NCBI GenBank assembly: GCA_004557455.1
Contig: SFDX01000019.1
Location: forward strand, 1 to 48,558
DNA from: Akkermansia muciniphila
Lineage (GTDB): Bacteria > Verrucomicrobiota > Verrucomicrobiia > Verrucomicrobiales > Akkermansiaceae
Length of the DNA stretch: 48,558 nt
Direction: 5' to 3'
Of this stretch, positions 40,754-47,248 are shown in pieces. The position numbers were made by a program, and so were the translations under genes. Each line of letters begins with the position of its first letter. Positions within the stretch are counted from its first letter, which is position 1. Below the pieces are notes generated by a model. It worked only from the letters and a program-made list of their open reading frames with translations. It ran no database searches and was not told the origin of the DNA.

Positions 40754-40891
40754 CCCGGAAAAAGCAGGAGGGATTCAGCCACCGGCTGTATTCTGTTCAC
40801 AAAACAGAAAGACAACACCGAGACTGAACCCACCGAGCACACCACATGGACCGACATCGTCGAAGGTGGTCATAAAATCCGGCGGAGGGGC
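40754..40891. repeat. 137-bp direct repeat, copy 2
   Basis: Same orientation as copy 1 and about 98% identical. The stem TTCTGTT / AACAGAA is at 40791-40809 with a 5-nt loop. The copy is followed at once by eight T, then the promoter of the UspA gene. Confidence 0.92.
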
Positions 40892-40901
40892 TTTTTTTTG
40901 C

Positions 40902-40930
40902 TTGCTTTTCCGCGAATCCGGGGCTATAAT
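40902..40930 (+). promoter_or_regulatory. Promoter of the UspA-YmdB-TcdA operon
   Basis: -35 TTGCTT at 40902-40907, 17-nt spacer, perfect -10 TATAAT at 40925-40930. The ATG at 40939 is 8 nt away, so the leader is 1-2 nt. Confidence 0.7.
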
Positions 40931-40938
40931 GCCCAACG

Positions 40939-41442
40939 ATGAAGATACTGGCAGCAACAGACTTTTTGGCAGATGGTGCACCCGTACTCGATTTTGCCGC
41001 CACGCTGGCTCAGCAGACCGGCGGCAAGATGTACCTGTTGCACGCTCTGGAACCCACCATGATCAACACCTACGGCACATTCTGCAACGGCGTGTATGAC
41101 GACCCCCTCATGGGCCCCTTGGAGGGCACGCCCCCCGTGCAGGGCAAGGGGACGAACCACCTGCTTGCCGCTGCGGATATGAAGGCCAAGCAGCTGGCCT
41201 CCGAGATCAGTGCCAAATACAACATTCCCATCTACGGCAAGGCGGAAGAGGCGGAGGACATCGTGGCCTGCGTCAATGATTTCTGCAAACGCCACTCCAT
41301 TGACCTGATCGCTATCGGCAACCGCCACCACACCCTGCTCACCTCCATACTGCTGGGCAACACGGCGGAGAAACTCGTGCGCGCAGCCACCATCCCGGTT
41401 ACTGTTGTTCCCTGCGGCCCCAAAGCCTCCGGTGCCGTATGA
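40939..41442 (+). CDS. Universal stress protein (UspA family)
   Basis: A 167-residue single-domain Usp: N-terminal M-K-I-L-A-A-T-D-F, a helix-rich middle with an insertion around residues 45-75 rich in Gly/Pro, and the C-terminal nucleotide-binding pattern I-G-N-R-H-H-T-L-L-T-S-I-L-L-G-N-T-A-E-K-L-V-R followed by P-V-T-V-V-P. The G-2x-G-9x-G-(S/T) glycine pattern of ATP-binding Usp proteins is only partly kept. It is the first of three overlapping genes. Usp proteins act in stress survival; the exact role here is unknown. Confidence 0.88.
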   Translation: MKILAATDFLADGAPVLDFAATLAQQTGGKMYLLHALEPTMINTYGTFCNGVYDDPLMGPLEGTPPVQGKGTNHLLAAADMKAKQLASEISAKYNIPIYGKAEEAEDIVACVNDFCKRHSIDLIAIGNRHHTLLTSILLGNTAEKLVRAATIPVTVVPCGPKASGAV

Positions 41443-42224
41443 GGTTCATCTTTCTCGGGGATGTCGTGGGCAAGCCCGGTCGCCGCGGTATCTTGACCGC
41501 TGCGGCTGAGCTGCGTGCGGAGTTCGCGGCCGATGCCGTGGTGATTAACGCCGAGAACGCAGCCTCCGGCAAGGGGCTTACCCCGCACATTGCGCAGGAG
41601 TTTCTGGACGCAGGGATTGACGTGATCACCCTGGGGGACCACGCCTGGGACCGCAAGGAGCTGTTACCTTGGTTAGAAACCGCCCCGCAGGTTCTGCGCC
41701 CGCTCAACTGGGAGGAGGGCACACCGGGGTTCGGGAGCTACCTGGCCCCTACCCCTGCCGGTCCGCTGGGTGTCTTGGTGCTGCAGACCCGCACGTTCAT
41801 GCGCGTGGGGGCCCTCAATCCCTTCCGGGTAGGTCGGGCGGAGGTTGAGCGCCTGCGCGCGGCCGGTGCCGTGGCGGTGCTGGTGGATGCGCACGGAGAA
41901 ACAACGAGTGAGAAGATCGCGCTGGGGCTGCACCTGGATGGGCTGGCCACGGCAGTGCTGGGCACGCACACGCATGTGCAGACGAATGATGCGCGCATAC
42001 TGCCCGGCGGCACGGCCTGCGTGACGGATGTGGGCATGTGCGGACCGCGGGATGCTGTTTTGGGGCGGGACGGCCATGCGGTGGTGCAGGCATTCCTCAC
42101 CGGGCTGCCGCAGCGGCTGGAAGTGGCAGGCGGGCCGGTCATGCTGAGCGGGGCCGTGATAACAGCGGATGACGCCACGGGCAAGGCCACGGATATTCAA
42201 CTTCTCAACCGCGTGTACGAGTAG
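41439..42224 (+). CDS. ymdB: YmdB-family metallophosphoesterase
   Basis: A 261-residue protein of the TIGR00282 family. The N-terminus M-R-F-I-F-L-G-D-V-V-G-K-P-G, then V-I-N-A-E-N-A-A-S-G-K-G-L-T and I-T-L-G-D-H-A-W-D hold the di-metal ligands (Asp, Asn, His), and G-T-H-T-H-V-Q-T-N-D carries later histidines. YmdB hydrolyses 2',3'-cyclic nucleotides and affects sporulation and biofilm choices in Bacillus; outside Firmicutes its role is poorly known. Note that the third position of D-H-A-W-D is His where relatives have Asn (GDHxWD versus GNHxWD); both occur in the family. It overlaps UspA by ATGA. Confidence 0.92.
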   Translation: MRFIFLGDVVGKPGRRGILTAAAELRAEFAADAVVINAENAASGKGLTPHIAQEFLDAGIDVITLGDHAWDRKELLPWLETAPQVLRPLNWEEGTPGFGSYLAPTPAGPLGVLVLQTRTFMRVGALNPFRVGRAEVERLRAAGAVAVLVDAHGETTSEKIALGLHLDGLATAVLGTHTHVQTNDARILPGGTACVTDVGMCGPRDAVLGRDGHAVVQAFLTGLPQRLEVAGGPVMLSGAVITADDATGKATDIQLLNRVYE

Positions 42225-42225
42225 G

Positions 42226-43023
42226 ATGGATACGGAACGTTTCGGCGGCATTGCCCGCCTGTACGGCGTTGCGGCAGCGGAAGCCCTCTGCGGCAAGCGC
42301 GTGGCGGTGGTGGGCATCGGCGGTGTGGGGTCTTGGGCAGCGGAGGCCGCGGCGCGCACGGGTATCGGCTCGCTGGTGCTGCTGGACATGGATGACCTGT
42401 GCATCACGAATACCAACCGACAGCTCCCCGCCCTGGAGGGCAATTACGGACGCCCCAAGGTGGAACTGATGGCGGAACGCATCCGCCTCATCAATCCGCA
42501 GGCAGAGTGCCTGCCCCTGCAATCTTTTTATACCGTCACCAATCCGGATATTTTGTTTGACACACAGCCGGATGTGGTGATTGATGCCATCGACTCCATG
42601 CGCCCCAAGGCCCACCTCATCGCGGAGTGCTTCCGGCGCGGCGTTCCCGTGGTCACCTGCGGCGGCGCAGGCGGACGCATCGACCCGGCCTGCATCGAGC
42701 TGGCAGACCTGGCGCGCACGGGGGGCGATAACATGCTCGCGCAGCTCCGCAAAACGCTTCGGCAGCAATACGCCCTGCCCCTGCACGATAACTGCCCGCC
42801 CCTGGGCATTCCCTGCGTCTTTTCGCGGGAGAAGCCGCGCTTCCCGCGCTGCGACGGCTCGGTGAGCTGCGAGCGGGAACCCGGACACGTCGGCGGCATC
42901 GGCTGCGCCTCCGGGTTCGGCTCGGCCACTCACATCACGGGAACCTTCGGCATGATGATGGCGGGGGCCGCTGTCAACCTCCTCGTCCGGACCTTTTCTC
43001 TGTCATCACACGAAAATACTTGA
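42226..43023 (+). CDS. tcdA: TcdA: tRNA threonylcarbamoyladenosine dehydratase
   Basis: A 265-residue ThiF/E1-fold protein. The nucleotide-binding motif G-I-G-G-V-G-S-W-A-A-E-A is near residue 26, with D-M-D-D and T-N-T-N-R-Q, then D-A-I-D-S-M-R-P-K and the C-terminal G-T-F-G-M-M-M-A. It dehydrates t6A37 of tRNA to the cyclic ct6A form and usually works with a cysteine desulfurase and sulfur acceptor in E. coli. The ATG at 42226 begins one base after the ymdB stop. It is the last gene of this operon. The next promoter overlaps its stop. Confidence 0.9.
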   Translation: MDTERFGGIARLYGVAAAEALCGKRVAVVGIGGVGSWAAEAAARTGIGSLVLLDMDDLCITNTNRQLPALEGNYGRPKVELMAERIRLINPQAECLPLQSFYTVTNPDILFDTQPDVVIDAIDSMRPKAHLIAECFRRGVPVVTCGGAGGRIDPACIELADLARTGGDNMLAQLRKTLRQQYALPLHDNCPPLGIPCVFSREKPRFPRCDGSVSCEREPGHVGGIGCASGFGSATHITGTFGMMMAGAAVNLLVRTFSLSSHENT

Positions 43024-43047
43024 AAAGCACGGAGCATTCTGTATAAT
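43020..43047 (+). promoter_or_regulatory. Promoter of the repeat-protein gene
   Basis: -35 TTGAAA at 43020-43025, overlapping the tcdA stop, 16-nt spacer, perfect -10 TATAAT at 43042-43047. The ATG at 43058 is 10 nt away. Confidence 0.68.
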
Positions 43048-43057
43048 GAGTGGCGAT

Positions 43058-43486
43058 ATGAAAGCACTCCTTACCCTCAGTTTGTTTGTCCTCGGAGGCG
43101 TCTGCCTCGCGCAGATTCCCGTCCTGCCCGGTCCGCACCCCGCCCGCTCGGAGAAGAGCGGCAACGTTACCCGCTACTACGATGCCTCGGGCCGCTCCAT
43201 CGGACGCGCCGAGCAAAGCGGCGGTGTCACCCGCTACTACGATGCAGGGGGACGTTCCGTCGGCCGTTCTGAGCAATCCGGCAGCACCACCCGCTACTAT
43301 GACGCCGGCGGCCGCTCCGTCGGCCGTTCCGAGCGCTCCGGCAACACCACGCGCTACTATGACGCAGGAGGCCGCTCCACAGGCCGCGCCGAGCAGTCCG
43401 GCAGCACCACCCGCTATTACGACGCAGGAGGCCGCTCCACGGGACGTGCCGAGAGCTCCGGTAATACCTCTCGTTACCACAAATGA
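43058..43486 (+). CDS. Secreted protein of 20-residue tandem repeats
   Basis: A signal peptide (MKALLTLSLFVLGGVCLAQ) is followed by about five and a half copies of a 20-residue unit, S-G-x-x-T-R-Y-Y-D-A-x-G-R-S-x-G-R-A-E-Q, encoded by 60-bp DNA repeats with silent differences. The earlier ATG at 43046 overlaps the -10 box and is rejected. The unit is rich in Arg, Tyr, Gly and Ser, suggesting a short beta-hairpin stack. Similar T-R-Y-Y-D-x-x-G-R-x-x-G repeats occur in small exported proteins of other bacteria, with no established function. It is monocistronic. Repeat number could vary by slippage. Confidence 0.82.
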   Translation: MKALLTLSLFVLGGVCLAQIPVLPGPHPARSEKSGNVTRYYDASGRSIGRAEQSGGVTRYYDAGGRSVGRSEQSGSTTRYYDAGGRSVGRSERSGNTTRYYDAGGRSTGRAEQSGSTTRYYDAGGRSTGRAESSGNTSRYHK

Positions 43487-43516
43487 GCTTTTTTTGCGTT
43501 TTTTCCGAGAAAATGC

Positions 43517-43545
43517 TTGACTTTTCCTTATAAAAGTGGCATCCT
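43517..43545 (+). promoter_or_regulatory. Probable promoter of rplY
   Basis: -35 TTGACT at 43517-43522, 17-nt spacer, weak -10 CATCCT at 43540-43545. A leader of about 110 nt follows, ending A-rich with no Shine-Dalgarno sequence. Its middle part (GACAAGCCCGGCGGGTG) could fold. Confidence 0.4.
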
Positions 43546-43661
43546 GCGCGTCCGCACTTTCCTTGTGGAAGGGGCGAGACAAGCCCGGCGGGTGACATTC
43601 ACGCGCACCGACGTCGGAAGAACTCCAAACAAAACGCAATTTCTAAACTCAAGTTCAGATC

Positions 43662-44216
43662 ATGACTTCGTACTCCATTCAGGTGACCAAGCGCGAGAAC
43701 ATCGCGGGCGGTAAGGTCAACGCTCTCCGCGCTCAGGGCTACATTCCCGGCATCATCTACGGGCCCGCCATTGAGGCCAACATCCCCGTTGCCGTTAAGG
43801 CTGCCGATGTCCGCGCCCTCCTCCGCGAGGCCGACACGGATTGCATCTTGGTTAACGTTGACTGCGACGGCCTGAAGTGCCTCGCGCTCATCAAGGATGT
43901 GCAGCGCAACTTCCTGACCGACAGCACGGTGCACGTTGACTTCCTCGCCGTGACGCCGGAGACCGTGGTGCGCACCAAGGTGTACCTCAAGCTCAACGGC
44001 ACCCCCGTTGGTGTTGCCACCGGTGGCCAGACCAACCAGATCATCTACGAGATCCCGGTCAAGTGCGCCGTCAAGGACATCCCGGCTGCCATCGAGGCCG
44101 ACATCACGCCGCTCGCCCTCAACGAGTCCCTGCGTCTGTCCCAGATCACCCTGCCCGCCGGCGTCACCACGCCGTTCAACGGCACGGTGGTGCTCGCTTC
44201 CGTGGTGAAGCCCTAA
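43662..44216 (+). CDS. rplY: Ribosomal protein L25 (Ctc form)
   Basis: A 184-residue two-domain L25/TL5/Ctc protein. It has an N-terminal 5S rRNA-binding barrel (V-T-K-R-E-N, A-L-R-A-Q-G-Y-I-P-G-I-I-Y-G-P, H-V-D-F-L) and a C-terminal beta domain (P-V-G-V-A-T-G-G, P-A-A-I-E-A-D-I). It binds 5S rRNA in the central protuberance of the large subunit. Length fits the long form found in Thermus and many other bacteria, not the short E. coli form. Strong codon bias supports high expression. A good terminator follows at 44245. The pth gene often next to it is absent. Confidence 0.93.
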   Translation: MTSYSIQVTKRENIAGGKVNALRAQGYIPGIIYGPAIEANIPVAVKAADVRALLREADTDCILVNVDCDGLKCLALIKDVQRNFLTDSTVHVDFLAVTPETVVRTKVYLKLNGTPVGVATGGQTNQIIYEIPVKCAVKDIPAAIEADITPLALNESLRLSQITLPAGVTTPFNGTVVLASVVKP

Positions 44217-44244
44217 TCCATTCATCCGACATTTCTTCCGATAA

Positions 44245-44277
44245 CCCGTGCTCTCCACCGTGGGGGCACGGGTTTTT
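44245..44277 (+). terminator. Rho-independent terminator after rplY
   Basis: Stem CCCGTGC (44245-44251) with GCACGGG (44266-44272), 14-nt loop, then TTTTT (44273-44277). Confidence 0.92.
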
Positions 44278-44298
44278 CGCGCCCTGAGCATTTCGCCA

Positions 44299-44327
44299 TT
44301 GACACGCCCCTCCCCTTTTGTCATACT
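44299..44327 (+). promoter_or_regulatory. Promoter of the 5'-nucleotidase gene
   Basis: -35 TTGACA at 44299-44304, 17-nt spacer, -10 CATACT at 44322-44327. The ATG at 44334 is 6 nt away, so the message is expected to be leaderless; a second ATG lies at 44340. Confidence 0.65.
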
Positions 44328-44333
44328 GGCAGC

Positions 44334-45752
44334 ATGACAATGCGCTTTCTCCTCCTCTTCCTTCTCACCGGACTCTCGGCCTTGGCGGAGAGTATCACCA
44401 TTCTCGGCATCAATGACATGCACGCGGCACTAGAGCAAATGCCCAAGCTGTATACAGTCGTGCAGCAGGAACGCACTGCAGACCCGGAGCTCATTCTGCT
44501 TTCCGCCGGGGACAATCGCACCGGCAACCCATTCAGCGATATGGACGACGAACCGGGCATGCCCATGGTGCGCCTCATGAACAAGATCGGATTCCAAGCC
44601 TCGGCGCTCGGTAATCACGAGATGGATGCGGGGCAGGATTGCTTTCGCGCCTGCCTCAAGGCCTCACACTTTCCCTACCTCTGCGCCAACGCCTCGCCGG
44701 ATCCTTCGCTCGACCTACCCATGCCGCCCACGGCCATTTTAGATATCAAAGGTGTCAAGGTGGGCGTGCTCGGGCTCGTGCATGTTGACAAAACGGGCCA
44801 TCCCTCCGGCCTCCGTGACAACTATAAGGGCATTGTTTTCCATGACCCATACGAGACGGCCAAGCGCAGTTTGCATCTTCTCAAGGGCTGCGATGTCATT
44901 GTGGTGCTGACGCATCTGGGCTTCGAGGAAGACAAGAAGCTCGCGTCTCTTCTGCCGGAGGCGGATGTCATCATCGGCGGGCATTCCCATACGGTGGTGC
45001 CGAATGATACCATTGTCAACGGTGTTCTCATCACGCAGGCGGGCTGGAAAGCGCGCTATCTGACGCGCATCACGCTGAATGTGCAGGATGGAAAGGTAAC
45101 GGAGAAACATTCCCGGCTCATCAGTATCGACGGCTGCACCCCCACCCCGGAAATACAGGCATATATCGACCAACTGAAACAGAATTCCAAACTGAATGCA
45201 CCCGTAGCACGCAATCTCAAAGAGCTCCCGAACCGAGAGGCTGTCGGCTGCATGGTCGCGGATGCCCACCGAGCTGCCACGGGGGTGGATGTCGTGGTGC
45301 TCAATCGCGGCAGCGTCCGTACTGACACCCTACCCGCCGGCGATATTACCATGCTGGATGTCCTGCGCATCGACCCTTTCGCCAACCACATGGTTATCTG
45401 CCAACTCACCGGCTCTCAACTCTCGACCATGCTCTACGGTGCCACAGAAGACAACTACGGTGCCCCCTGCGTCTCCGGTCTTTCCTACTCCGGCACCATA
45501 GGCCCGGATCACAAGCTCCGCCTCTCCTCCGTCACCCTCCCGGACGGCTCCGCTCCCGACCCCTCCGCCACCTACTCCGTCCTCATCTCCGCCTTCGTCC
45601 TCGAACACTGCGGATTCGTTCCCGATGACTTCACCCCCCGCCCCGACCTCATCTCCCACGAGGTCCTGGCCAAAGGCCTCCGCCTCCTCAAGGAAGTAGA
45701 CTACTCCACCGCCCGGCGAGCCCACGTGACGCGAGAGGATGTGTGTGAGTAG
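44334..45752 (+). CDS. Secreted UshA-like 5'-nucleotidase / 2',3'-cyclic phosphodiesterase
   Basis: A 472-residue exported protein. The signal peptide is MTMRFLLLFLLTGLSALAES. The metallophosphatase domain shows G-I-N-D-M-H-A, L-S-A-G-D-N, A-L-G-N-H-E-M-D and G-G-H-S-H-T, which are its metal ligands. The C-terminal 5'-nucleotidase domain runs from about residue 280, with the substrate-loop region N-R-G-S-V-R. It probably dephosphorylates nucleotides in the periplasm to salvage phosphate and nucleosides. It is slightly shorter than E. coli UshA (about 550). The start may be 44334 or 44340. Its own promoter and downstream spacing suggest a single-gene unit. Confidence 0.9.
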   Translation: MTMRFLLLFLLTGLSALAESITILGINDMHAALEQMPKLYTVVQQERTADPELILLSAGDNRTGNPFSDMDDEPGMPMVRLMNKIGFQASALGNHEMDAGQDCFRACLKASHFPYLCANASPDPSLDLPMPPTAILDIKGVKVGVLGLVHVDKTGHPSGLRDNYKGIVFHDPYETAKRSLHLLKGCDVIVVLTHLGFEEDKKLASLLPEADVIIGGHSHTVVPNDTIVNGVLITQAGWKARYLTRITLNVQDGKVTEKHSRLISIDGCTPTPEIQAYIDQLKQNSKLNAPVARNLKELPNREAVGCMVADAHRAATGVDVVVLNRGSVRTDTLPAGDITMLDVLRIDPFANHMVICQLTGSQLSTMLYGATEDNYGAPCVSGLSYSGTIGPDHKLRLSSVTLPDGSAPDPSATYSVLISAFVLEHCGFVPDDFTPRPDLISHEVLAKGLRLLKEVDYSTARRAHVTREDVCE

Positions 45753-45804
45753 CTTTCCTCGCAGATTTGAATAGAGATTTTTAAGAAGGCGAGCTATTTT
45801 TTTC

Positions 45805-45833
45805 TTGCGTTAGGCGGGGGAATGTGGTAAAAG
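45805..45833 (+). promoter_or_regulatory. Promoter of the outer-membrane barrel gene
   Basis: -35 TTGCGT at 45805-45810, 17-nt spacer, -10 TAAAAG at 45828-45833. The ATG at 45844 is 10 nt away. Confidence 0.55.
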
Positions 45834-45843
45834 TGGGGTGTCT

Positions 45844-46431
45844 ATGAAAAAACTTGCATTTACGGCATTATTTGCCTGCGCAGGGGTTGCGACCGCTGCG
45901 CCCTACGTGCTGCCGGAGAACCAGCCGGGAGCACTGACGGAGTACGACTGCCACCCGGTCTATTCGCTGGAGGGCATCATGTCCTTCAACAGCAAGAGCA
46001 TGCCGGACACGTACGGCGTGCGCGCTGCGTTCAGCCTGTATTCCTCCGGCTCCGGTTCCGTGCTGCACCAGTTCGGTATCAACGCTGCACCGCAGTGGGG
46101 TTCCGAGACGAAGGACGACCTGCACGTCAGCGTGTTCACCCTGCCGGTCACGGCCTCCTATGACCTGAACATCGGCCTGACGGATGACCTGTACCTGGAC
46201 TTCGGTGCCAAGGCGGGTTATGCCTGGACGGACGCAGATGTGCGCGATCTCGGCAGCAAGACGGTCGGTGGCTTTACCTACTCTGTGGGCGCCGGCCTCA
46301 AGTACAAGTTCAGCGACACGGTGTGGGGCAAAGTGGGCTACGAACTGGGCCGCACCTACTACTCCGAGTCCGGAATCAAGGGGAACGTGACCTCCCACAT
46401 GATTGTGGTGGGCATCGGCTGCACCTTCTGA
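45844..46431 (+). CDS. Small outer-membrane beta-barrel protein
   Basis: A 195-residue protein with a signal peptide (MKKLAFTALFACAGVATAA). The rest alternates polar and hydrophobic residues in repeated strands (for example L-Y-L-D-F-G-A-K-A-G-Y-A-W, V-G-G-F-T-Y-S-V-G-A-G-L-K-Y-K-F) and ends in a C-terminal phenylalanine (G-I-G-C-T-F), the signature for barrel assembly by BamA. The size suggests 8 strands, as in OmpA- or OmpX-like barrels. Ligand unknown. The ATG at 45844 is preferred over a GTG at 45838, which lies 4 nt from the -10 box. A terminator follows at 46461. Confidence 0.85.
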   Translation: MKKLAFTALFACAGVATAAPYVLPENQPGALTEYDCHPVYSLEGIMSFNSKSMPDTYGVRAAFSLYSSGSGSVLHQFGINAAPQWGSETKDDLHVSVFTLPVTASYDLNIGLTDDLYLDFGAKAGYAWTDADVRDLGSKTVGGFTYSVGAGLKYKFSDTVWGKVGYELGRTYYSESGIKGNVTSHMIVVGIGCTF

Positions 46432-46460
46432 CGCCCCTGCGGCACAGCCCGCAGAAACGC

Positions 46461-46502
46461 AGAGCCCGCATACCCGATAACACCGGGGATGCGGGTTCTT
46501 TA
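46461..46502 (+). terminator. Rho-independent terminator after the barrel gene
   Basis: Stem AGAGCCCGCAT (46461-46471) with ATGCGGGTTCT (46489-46499), one G-U pair, extended by an inner CCCG/CGGG, then TTAT. Confidence 0.8.
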
Positions 46503-46814
46503 TCGCGCATGCGGTAGAAGCCCCACAAGGTACTGCAATGATAAGGCACCGTGCTGAAAGAAGAGCAAAGCAGTCGACGGCTATAAGTCTGATCATCTAA
46601 ACCCATCAGGGGTTGCTCTGCAAGGAAGAGTGCCCAAGGGACAGGCACCCCATATGTGAGAGGCGTTTCAGGGGGAAATCCGTAAGGTAGATGTGGTCAG
46701 AGCAGGATGAATTGAGTCAGTTTCTCTGTTTCTGTGACTCTATCCGGAAACCGTCGCAGCGTACGATGACGCAGGGTCAAGCACGCGCAAACGCTACTCA
46801 CTTCGGCTCCCGTG
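46503..46814. other. Non-coding, structure-rich stretch
   Basis: No convincing gene on either strand. Complementary blocks are visible: TGCTCTG (46614-46620) with CAGAGCA (46698-46704), enclosing GTGCC / GGCAC (about 46630-46648). GAGTCA and TGACTC further right could close another stem. It could be a structured RNA or the end of a mobile element. It matches no RNA family I know. Confidence 0.35.
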
Positions 46815-47141
46815 CTACACAACCGGCGGCTCCCCGATTTCGTCCACTACTTTGGAACAATCTTCAACATAAGTCTTGCTCAACTCCTGAACACGTGCTA
46901 ATATATCTCTGCTCGGAGTGGGATTGAGCATTTCCTCGAAGTGGTCGTCTAAGTTACCTCCGAGCTTTTTTATTGTATCCAACTCCGGCGTGTAAATCTT
47001 GTGACCACACGATGGTGAGAGAGGGGGCTTTCGCCCCCCCCTTCTCGATATTCTGTTCTGAATACGAGAATAGCACGATATAACGAAGATTGCCTCTTTT
47101 CCGGTTGAGCCTTCGCTGCATGAGCCTATGGCGAATAGCAC
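46815..47141 (-). pseudogene. Probable gene remnant
   Basis: A 108-codon frame (GTG start). Only the last ~60 codons look like real coding sequence (I-Y-T-P-E-L-D-T-I-K-K-L-G-G-N-L-D-D-H-F-E-E and V-Q-E-L-S-K-T-Y-V-E-D-C-S-K), acidic and helical. The first half runs through a GC-rich hairpin (GGGGGC-TTTC-GCCCCC at 47023-47038) and reads poorly. I take it as the C-terminal remains of a protein, or a small gene starting inside. It could be cotranscribed with the frame at 47249. No homology recognised. Confidence 0.35.
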
Positions 47142-47182
47142 ACAGTTACGATAAATTAATAATGAGGGTAGTCGAATGCAAA

Positions 47183-47208
47183 GCGGTAGGGGGATCCCCC
47201 CCTACCGC
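47183..47208. terminator. GC-rich hairpin, possible minus-strand terminator
   Basis: GCGGTAGGGGG (47183-47193) with CCCCCTACCGC (47198-47208), a perfect 11-bp stem. No long T-tract follows on either strand. It lies just past the stop of the minus-strand gene at 47249. Confidence 0.5.
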
Positions 47209-47248
47209 GCTGGAAATGGCACAAAATGTAGCCTATCTCAGAACAGAA

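Noticed and set aside
39593..40891. Integron attC sites
   Set aside because: The repeats are direct, lack recognisable attC core sites, and no tyrosine integrase is present in the window.
40871..40900. T-tract after the second 137-bp repeat as a terminator
   Set aside because: Eight T follow a G-rich run, but no complementary C-rich arm lies upstream to form the stem.
43046..43057. Earlier ATG (43046) for the repeat protein
   Set aside because: It overlaps the perfect -10 box, so it would not be on the transcript; the ATG at 43058 begins a normal signal peptide.
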